NCBI RefSeq assembly: GCF_900184685.1
Contig: NZ_FXXL01000006.1
Location: 1,178,001-1,242,000 of the forward strand
Direction: 5' to 3'
DNA: 64,000 nucleotides
Source of the DNA: Butyricimonas sp. Marseille-P3923
GTDB lineage: Bacteria; Bacteroidota; Bacteroidia; Bacteroidales; Marinifilaceae
The notes beneath the pieces are model-generated. The model was given only the letters and a program-made list of their open reading frames with translations. It made no database searches and was not told where the DNA came from. A program made the position numbers and the translations under genes. Below, in pieces: positions 58,478 to 64,000 of this stretch (its first letter is position 1; every line of letters begins with the position of its first letter).

Positions 58478-59113
58478 ATGGATAAGGTTACAAGGAAAGG
58501 TAAAAAGGAGGTCGAAAGACAAGAAGAACCGTTGCGCTTGACTGCTGATCTTGAAGGAAATTATCTTTTGGATGAACGGACAAGTGAAATGAAGTGGTTA
58601 GGGATATTTTATTCCCCGGCGGGTGGAAATGTTCATCGGGTGGCTAAAATGCTGAAGAATAAAATCGGTGCCGGTAAAGTGGATATGTTTTGCGTGAATG
58701 ATGTCCCCGCGGGGAAATTGTTGGATTACAAGAATATGATTCTGGTTTGTTCTTCTCTTGGCAGAAGTACGTGGGAACGGGAGCAGAGAGATCAATGGGC
58801 GAAGTTTTTCCCGCAGATGCGTAAGATTTCGTTAAAAGATCGTTTTGTCGCTCTCGTCGGGCTGGGCGATCATATCACGTATCCCAAGAATTTCGTGGAC
58901 GGGATGGGATACATGGCAGAGTTGGTAACCGGACTCGGTGCGACTTTAGTGGGTAAAACCACCACGGACGGGTACGTGTACGAGGATTCGACAGCCGTGG
59001 TTGATGATCTGTTTGTCGGATTGCCTTTGGATGAGGATTTCGAGCCGGAGAAGACGGATGCCCGGATAAACAAATGGTTGGATATGGTGATGCCGGAGTT
59101 TGAGGGGGTATAG
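58478..59113 (+). CDS. Divergent flavodoxin with N-terminal extension
   Basis: The 211 residues carry an N-terminal charged extension of about 38 residues, then a flavodoxin fold: KWLGIFYSPAGGNVHRVAKMLKNKIG, NMILVCSSLGRSTWEREQRDQWAKFFPQM, FVALVGLGDHITYPKNFVDGMGYMAELVTGLGATLVGKTTTDGYVYEDSTAVVDDLFVGLPLDEDFE. The FMN phosphate loop reads SPAGGNVH instead of S-TGNTE, and the 50s/60s loop (PTWGxGE in flavodoxins) reads SLGRSTWERE, so cofactor binding may be altered. The overall match to long-chain flavodoxins is clear. Confidence 0.8.
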   Translation: MDKVTRKGKKEVERQEEPLRLTADLEGNYLLDERTSEMKWLGIFYSPAGGNVHRVAKMLKNKIGAGKVDMFCVNDVPAGKLLDYKNMILVCSSLGRSTWEREQRDQWAKFFPQMRKISLKDRFVALVGLGDHITYPKNFVDGMGYMAELVTGLGATLVGKTTTDGYVYEDSTAVVDDLFVGLPLDEDFEPEKTDARINKWLDMVMPEFEGV

Positions 59114-59126
59114 GTTTTAAGCTGGA

Positions 59127-59207
59127 AGTTAAAAACTAAAAAGCTAAAAACTAGAAGTGCGGAAAATACGTCAACTTTTAGTTTTTAGCTTTTAGTTTTT
59201 TAGTTTT
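59127..59207. terminator. Octamer-array inverted repeat after the flavodoxin gene
   Basis: AACTAAAA-type octamers (59127-59158) are mirrored by TTTTAGTT-type octamers (59174-59207), giving a long AT-rich hairpin ending in T-rich sequence; likely a terminator. Confidence 0.6.
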
Positions 59208-59324
59208 CTTTGAACGGTGGGTATTGTTTTCATTAAAAATGTTTACTTTTGAGGCAAATGACTTCATGGTTTATTGGTCTTTACCGTGATGATCGTTATT
59301 TGTAAAACGCAAAATATTATTGAC

Positions 59325-61589
59325 ATGACGAGATGTATTGTATGGATACTGCTCCTCTTGATTGGGAGTAGTGTGTTTGCCCAAAAGGCTGATTTTAAAG
59401 CTTGTTCGAGGTATTCGGAAAAAAATCTAAAAAGTCGTATTCACAGTTTATCGGTTTATCCTTCATGGATAGGGAGGACGGATTTCTTTTGGTATTATTA
59501 CACAACGGACGAGGGGATGAAGTATTATCTGGTGGATGCCGGGAAAGGGAAAAAGCAGGAATTATTTTCAATAAAGGAGTTTGCCGCTAAATTGGCTGAG
59601 TTGACAGGAAAGACGGAAGATGTGAAGAATCTTCGGTTGGCGGGTTTTCAATTTGAGGGAGATAATCCCTATCGTTTTACTTTTTCAAAATACGGGAAGA
59701 GTTTCGAGTATAACGTGAAGACCGGAGAGCTGAAGGAATTCCGGAAGGAAGAAGTCAAGAGAGAGTTCGAGAGGAAGATTTATTGGCAAAACTGGTCGCC
59801 TGACGGGAAATATATGGTATACGCTTACAAGCATAACGTGTATTTGCAGGAGAAAGACGACACGATGGCTTTTCAATTGACGACGGACGGGGAGCGTTCT
59901 TATTCTTACTCTTACCAGCGGGATAAGGATTCGGATAAGAAGGAGAGTGCTGCCATCACGTGGTCGGGAAATTCCAAGGTGTTTTATTGTTTGCGGCAGG
60001 ATCGCAGAAAAGTTGAGGAGGGATGGTTGATAGATCATCTGGCACAGCCTCGTCCGACATTGAAATCTTATAAATTCCCGATGCCGGGGGAGAAACACGT
60101 GTTCACGTATGATTTGCATTTGTTTTACCCGGAGAAGAAATTGCATGTCAAGGTGGATATCGGGAAATATCCGGATCAAGAGGTGAAGATGATGCTTTTC
60201 GATTTAAAAAAATACCCGGATTATCTTTATTTCACGCGTAAAAGCAGGACGTGTAATCAAATGGATCTTTGCCGGGTGGATGTGAATACAGGAGAGGTGT
60301 TCGAGGTGATACATGAAGTGTGTGATCCTCATTTCACGGAACAATTGTTCGAGTGTCGTATTTTGAATGGTGGGGAAGATATTGTATGGTGGTCGGAGCG
60401 TTCGGGTTGGGGACAATATTATCTGTATAACAAGGACGGAAAGTTGAAGAATCGGGTTACTTCCGGTGATTTCGTGGCAGCCCGAATTTATGAGATGGAT
60501 ACGACAGGACGGAGTTTTGTTTTTGAAGGCTATGGGCGGGAGGAAAGTATTAATCCTGAGTACAGGCTTTTTTACCGGGTGAATTTTGATGGTTCCGGGT
60601 TCACGTTGTTAACCCCGGGTGACGGTTACCATTCAATAGATTTGTCTAAGAACGGCAAGTATCTGGTGGATAATTATTCAAGAGTGGATATGGCTCCGGT
60701 TGCAGAATTGAGGGATGCGCGAGGGCGTAAAATCATGGCGCTGGAGAAGACGGATTTGCGATTGTTGTATGAAACCGGATGGAAAGAACCCAAGAGGATA
60801 AAAGTGAAGGCTGCCGACGGGATCACGGATCTGTATGGGGTGATGTACCAACCGTTTAAGATGGACTCGACTCGTGGGTATCCTGTCATCGTGAATGTTT
60901 ATCCCGGGCCACAGGAGAATCTGGTTCCGCAGGCTTTTAGTATTGATGATAACGGCAACGAGACATTGGCTCAGTTGGGGTTTATCGTGGTAAATGTCGG
61001 TTTCCGTGGCGGATGTCTCACGAGAGGGCGTAATTTCCATTGTTTCGGTTACGGGAATTTGAGGGATTACGCATTGGCGGATTGTAAGTTTGTTGTCGAG
61101 CAGTTGGCTGATAGATATTCTTATATAGATATCGATAAGGTTGGTATTTACGGTCATTCCGGGGGTGGATTTATGGCGGCAGCTTCTATTTTGACTTATC
61201 CCGATTTTTATAAAGTTGCCGTGGCTGCTTCGGGGAATCATGATAACAATATATACACGAAATGGTGGGGAGAAACTTATCATGGCGTGAAGATGAACGA
61301 TAAGAACGTGTTTGAATCCAAGATTCCCACTAATATTGAATTGGCGAAGAATCTGAAAGGGAAGCTGTTGCTGATAACGGGGGACATGGATATAAATGTA
61401 CACATGGCTCACACGATCCGGTTGGCAGATGCTTTGATAAAAGCGAACAAACGTTTTGATTTGATGATACTTCCGGGGGCGGATCACGGGTTGGCAGGCG
61501 ATTACTACCTTAATTTGATAAGGTATTATTTCGTGGAGAATCTAATGGGACAGAAAATGGATAATATCAATATGGGGGGAGTGGATTGA
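59325..61589 (+). CDS. S9-family prolyl oligopeptidase (DPP4-like)
   Basis: The 754 residues from the ATG at 59325 have a signal peptide (CIVWILLLLIGSSVFAQ). A DPPIV N-terminal beta-propeller region runs to about 510, and a C-terminal alpha/beta hydrolase contains GIYGHSGGGFMAAASILTYPDFYKVAVA (Ser nucleophile), LLITGDMDINVHMAHTIRLADAL (Asp) and ILPGADHGLAG (His). Such exported enzymes remove N-terminal dipeptides, often X-Pro. The frame opens at 59274, but the upstream part has no signal-like sequence. Monocistronic, ending 7 bp before the inverted repeat at 61597. Confidence 0.92.
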   Translation: MTRCIVWILLLLIGSSVFAQKADFKACSRYSEKNLKSRIHSLSVYPSWIGRTDFFWYYYTTDEGMKYYLVDAGKGKKQELFSIKEFAAKLAELTGKTEDVKNLRLAGFQFEGDNPYRFTFSKYGKSFEYNVKTGELKEFRKEEVKREFERKIYWQNWSPDGKYMVYAYKHNVYLQEKDDTMAFQLTTDGERSYSYSYQRDKDSDKKESAAITWSGNSKVFYCLRQDRRKVEEGWLIDHLAQPRPTLKSYKFPMPGEKHVFTYDLHLFYPEKKLHVKVDIGKYPDQEVKMMLFDLKKYPDYLYFTRKSRTCNQMDLCRVDVNTGEVFEVIHEVCDPHFTEQLFECRILNGGEDIVWWSERSGWGQYYLYNKDGKLKNRVTSGDFVAARIYEMDTTGRSFVFEGYGREESINPEYRLFYRVNFDGSGFTLLTPGDGYHSIDLSKNGKYLVDNYSRVDMAPVAELRDARGRKIMALEKTDLRLLYETGWKEPKRIKVKAADGITDLYGVMYQPFKMDSTRGYPVIVNVYPGPQENLVPQAFSIDDNGNETLAQLGFIVVNVGFRGGCLTRGRNFHCFGYGNLRDYALADCKFVVEQLADRYSYIDIDKVGIYGHSGGGFMAAASILTYPDFYKVAVAASGNHDNNIYTKWWGETYHGVKMNDKNVFESKIPTNIELAKNLKGKLLLITGDMDINVHMAHTIRLADALIKANKRFDLMILPGADHGLAGDYYLNLIRYYFVENLMGQKMDNINMGGVD

Positions 61590-61596
61590 CTATGAA

Positions 61597-61758
61597 TAAA
61601 CGATCCTTTTTTGAGTTTCGATTAAATGAAGAGAACCTAAGACAAGTACAAAAATACTCTAATACCAACTATTTGATAATTAGTACAAATAAAAAATGAT
61701 ATATTTTGAATATTAATTAAATTCTTCGTATTTTGAAAACTCAAAAAAGGATCGTTTA
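61597..61758. promoter_or_regulatory. Invertible-promoter-like element (22-bp perfect inverted repeats)
   Basis: The left arm 61597-61618 and right arm 61737-61758 are exact reverse complements over 22 bp (core CGATCCTTTTTTGAG) and enclose 118 bp of AT-rich DNA. The right arm ends on the base before the ATG of the ECF sigma gene. The minus strand of the spacer holds an exact -7 box TATTTTTG (61656-61649) with a weak -33 TTA at 20 bp spacing; it points away from the sigma gene in this assembly. The plus strand holds only an imperfect box, ATATTTTG, at 61701-61708. This is the layout of a Bacteroidetes DNA-inversion promoter; no recombinase is encoded nearby. Confidence 0.75.
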
Positions 61759-62316
61759 ATGACAAGAGAAAGTCACGGGAATATTGAATTTTTGAACGGG
61801 GAAGTGATTGGTTTTGAGTGCTTTTTTAAAGAGTGTTTTGCCAAGTATAACGCTTTCGCATCCCGTTTCGTGGATGATGTTTTCGTACGAGAAGATGTCG
61901 TGCAGGAGGCTTTTGTCGCTGCTTGGTCGAATCGTTCGGGACAATTTGAATCGGAATTGGGACTACACTCTTTTATGTATAAGATGATCCGGAATAAATG
62001 TATTGATTATTTGAGGCATGAAAAGGTAAAAGAGCGTTTTTCCAGTAAGTATTCGAGTGAACAGGAAATTGAAGAATATTCCATGCAGGCAATCATCGAC
62101 GAGGAGAGTCGATTCTTGATTCATAAAGCGATACAAGCTTTAACTCCTCAGGTGCAAGCCGTGATTAAATTGCACTTAGAGGGGAAAAAGAATAAAGAGA
62201 TTGCGGAGGAACTGGAAATTAGCGAGGCTACTGTAAAGTTTCACAAGTCTGTTGCCTATAAACGATTGTATCATTCGTTGAAGAGTTTAATCCTGTTTAT
62301 TAGCGTGTTAAAATAA
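61759..62316 (+). CDS. ECF RNA polymerase sigma factor, possibly phase-variable
   Basis: The 185 residues have sigma2 (FFKECFAKYNAFASRFVDDVFVREDVVQEAFVAAW, then HSFMYKMIRNKCIDYLRHEK) and sigma4 (ALTPQVQAVIKLHLEGKKNKEIAEELEISEATVKFHKSVAYKRLYHSL). Canonical order follows: FecR 73 bp downstream, then a SusC-type gene. The start codon touches the 22-bp inverted repeat, so any promoter must lie in or beyond the invertible spacer. Expression could therefore switch on and off by inversion. Confidence 0.93.
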   Translation: MTRESHGNIEFLNGEVIGFECFFKECFAKYNAFASRFVDDVFVREDVVQEAFVAAWSNRSGQFESELGLHSFMYKMIRNKCIDYLRHEKVKERFSSKYSSEQEIEEYSMQAIIDEESRFLIHKAIQALTPQVQAVIKLHLEGKKNKEIAEELEISEATVKFHKSVAYKRLYHSLKSLILFISVLK

Positions 62317-62389
62317 ATTTCAAAAAAAATCAATTTTTCACCTATACTGTTTTCCATCTCAACCGTTTTTCTTTTAAACAGCAAAAGGA

Positions 62390-63550
62390 ATGGAAGATAT
62401 AAAACAGTATATAAGTGTAGCCAAGCTGATTTGTAAAAGGAAGCTTTTTAGGTTGAGCGATTCGGAAGAAAAGCTGTTAGATGCGTGGAGACAGGAGGCA
62501 GAAATAAAGGAGCGTGTGTTTTTGAATTTGCAGAATATCTCTGTCGATGAACTGGAGAAGCGTTACGAATTACCGGATGTGGATGAGAAATGGGAACATT
62601 TCAAAAAGATCCGTTCAAGGAAACAAAGACGATTGGCATGGGGTTTTGGTGTTGCGGCAAGTATCTGTTTGTTAGTGGCGGTTGCTTTGGGATACTGGAC
62701 GCAACGTCCCGTTGAGAAAAAATCATTATTGGTGGAAAACGAACGTCCGAATCGTGTCCGTCTTATCTTGTCAACCGGGGAAACGGTTGATGTTTCTGCC
62801 GAGTCGGAGAAGATCGTTGCTTTGAACGAGGGAACAAAGCTTTACATGGAAGGGCATTTGAAATATGTACATGATTCTGTACCCGTGAAAGAATTGGAGT
62901 ATAATGAGTTGATTGTTCCGCGGGGGACATTTTATCATTTAGTGCTTTCTGATGGGACGAAGGTGTGGTTGAACGCGGATTCCCGGATAAGGTATCCGAT
63001 AGCTTTCGGCAGCGCGGAGCGTAAAGTGGAATTGTACGGAGAGGGGTATTTTGAAGTGGCGAAAGAGGAAGGACGACCTTTTATCGTGAACACGGATAGG
63101 ATGGATGTTCGGGTGTTGGGAACAACTTTTGACGTGAATACCTATGAAGATCGGGGGATGGTGTATGTTGTCTTGAAGGAAGGGCTTGTGGAAGTGGTGG
63201 CGGGAGGAAACAGCTCTCGGATTATAACTCCCGGATATATGGCATTATTGGATGTAAGTGATCCCCGGGGACAGATACAAGTGGAAAAGTGTGATGTGGA
63301 TGTGTATACCGCATGGAAACAAGGAAGTTATAGTTTTCGAAATATGCCGTTGACAGAGATACTAAAGCAAGTGACAAGGTATTATGATGTAACGATTGTG
63401 TACGAGCAAGGATTTGAGGAGGAGTATTACACGGGCGATATATCACGGGATATTTCCTTGGAGTCGTTGTTGTCCGTGATAGAGGCATCAACATCCGTGT
63501 CATTTAAAGTGGAACGCAAAATGGTTTATATACAAAAGAAAAGAGATTAG
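62390..63550 (+). CDS. FecR-family anti-sigma factor
   Basis: The 386 residues have a cytoplasmic N-terminal region, one membrane helix (WGFGVAASICLLVAVALGYW, about 85-105), and a FecR domain (LIVPRGTFYHLVLSDGTKVWLNADSRIRYPIAFGSAERKVELYGEGYFEVAKEEGRPFIV). A C-terminal STN-like domain contains YTAWKQGSYSFRNMPLTEILKQVTRYYDVTIVYE. It pairs with the sigma factor just upstream and with the following SusC receptor. Confidence 0.93.
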   Translation: MEDIKQYISVAKLICKRKLFRLSDSEEKLLDAWRQEAEIKERVFLNLQNISVDELEKRYELPDVDEKWEHFKKIRSRKQRRLAWGFGVAASICLLVAVALGYWTQRPVEKKSLLVENERPNRVRLILSTGETVDVSAESEKIVALNEGTKLYMEGHLKYVHDSVPVKELEYNELIVPRGTFYHLVLSDGTKVWLNADSRIRYPIAFGSAERKVELYGEGYFEVAKEEGRPFIVNTDRMDVRVLGTTFDVNTYEDRGMVYVVLKEGLVEVVAGGNSSRIITPGYMALLDVSDPRGQIQVEKCDVDVYTAWKQGSYSFRNMPLTEILKQVTRYYDVTIVYEQGFEEEYYTGDISRDISLESLLSVIEASTSVSFKVERKMVYIQKKRD

Positions 63551-63621
63551 GCTAATTGGTCTTTTCCTAATCTCTTTAACGCAAAATGTTATATAGACAT
63601 AACATACAAATATAGATAAAA

Positions 63622-64000
63622 ATGATGGTAGAAAAGTTTTTTTTCAGGAAATTCAACAAGAGTTGTGCTTTTTTGGTATTGCTGTTGTTCGCATCAAGTC
63701 CCCTTTGGGCGGGACACGTGTCGGAAAAGATTACATTGAAGGTAACGAACGAGAAGTTGGTAAAGGTGCTTGAGGAGATTAAACGTCAGTCCGGGTACAG
63801 TTTCATTTACAACGAGAAGTACGTGAAAGATTTAGGCGGGATTACCGTGGATGTAAAAGAAGTATCGTTGGATAGTGTGATGAAGCTGGTGTTGAAAGGT
63901 ACGGATTTACGTTACCGGATACAAGATCGGATTATTATGTTGGAAAAGGTATCTTCGGATGATGCCGTTCAAAAGTTTAAGGTTATCAAGGGTGTGGTGA
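63622..64000 (+). CDS. SusC-family TonB receptor, N-terminal part (cut by window edge)
   Basis: The frame starts MMVEKFFFRKFNKSCAFLVLLLFASSPLWA (signal peptide). An STN domain follows (ITLKVTNEKLVKVLEEIKRQSGYSFIYNEKYVKDLGGITVDVKEVSLDSVMKLVLKGTDLRYRIQDRIIML) and the frame is open to the window end with FKVIKGVV, the first strand of a carboxypeptidase-regulatory domain. With the upstream sigma/FecR pair this is the receptor of a trans-envelope signalling system. It is expected to be about 1100 residues. Confidence 0.88.
   Translation, partial: MMVEKFFFRKFNKSCAFLVLLLFASSPLWAGHVSEKITLKVTNEKLVKVLEEIKRQSGYSFIYNEKYVKDLGGITVDVKEVSLDSVMKLVLKGTDLRYRIQDRIIMLEKVSSDDAVQKFKVIKGVV

Overview
The window looks like the chromosome of a gut Bacteroidales bacterium, most likely Odoribacteraceae (Butyricimonas or Odoribacter type). 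The evidence is several SusC/SusD systems with ECF sigma and FecR anti-sigma regulators, fimbrillin (Mfa/Fim) lipoproteins, DUF4369/TlpA-like thioredoxin proteins, promoters with the Bacteroidetes -7 box TAnnTTTG, and little use of Shine-Dalgarno sites. The genus is an inference. No rRNA, CRISPR array or IS transposase was seen.

Layout. 1-7.7 kb: minus-strand fimbrial operon in the order cupin regulator, DUF3575, DUF3868/OmpA-like, FimB/Mfa2-like (frameshifted), two fimbrillin-like lipoproteins; the last is cut by the window edge. 8.2-10.6 kb: two DUF4143 ATPases, one intact and one frameshifted, each behind a short repeat array. 10.6-20.8 kb: housekeeping genes (rsmI, three tRNA-Glu, rpsT, radC, grpE-dnaJ-oxyR, gmhA, ppa, comM, lpxH and a thioredoxin-fold lipoprotein without active-site cysteines). 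21.0-24.4 kb: Cys-rich peptide, TonB receptor and HMA-domain protein, a probable metal-handling operon. 24.6-30.5 kb: minus-strand sugar kinase and nucleotidyltransferase, rmuC, lipocalin, rlmN and an ECF sigma factor. 30.6-31.5 kb: Rpn-family nuclease. 31.8-45.4 kb: FecR-SusC-SusD operon with two discoidin-like lipoproteins, two TlpA paralogues (one lacking its CxxC) and small secreted proteins, one with an HExxH motif. 45.5-51 kb: LytTR regulator, AAA/PD-(D/E)XK protein, and a DUF6266-HTH-holin-amidase-DUF6266 cassette, bracketed by a roughly 105-bp direct repeat. 51.1-52.1 kb: compact DUF3791-DUF3990-DUF3791 module resembling an ADP-ribosyltransferase toxin-antitoxin system. 52.6-54.3 kb: lone fimbrillin with a lectin-like C-terminus. 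54.4-61.6 kb: fbp, ADP-forming acyl-CoA synthetase, membrane protein, divergent flavodoxin, S9 peptidase. 61.6-64 kb: an invertible-promoter-like element followed by ECF sigma, FecR and the start of a SusC gene.

Most striking observations. (1) A perfect 22-bp inverted repeat encloses 118 bp and ends exactly at the start codon of the ECF sigma gene at 61759; it looks like a phase-variable promoter for the following SusC-type locus. (2) A lysis-like cassette (3TM holin plus amidase) lies between two DUF6266 proteins, and its region is bounded by a direct repeat that carries a fossil of the LytTR gene 3' end. (3) The intergenic DNA is full of short-period tandem arrays (7, 8 and 9 bp) and composite hairpin elements. 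Some have been captured as coding sequence and now form the signal peptides of three fimbrial lipoproteins.
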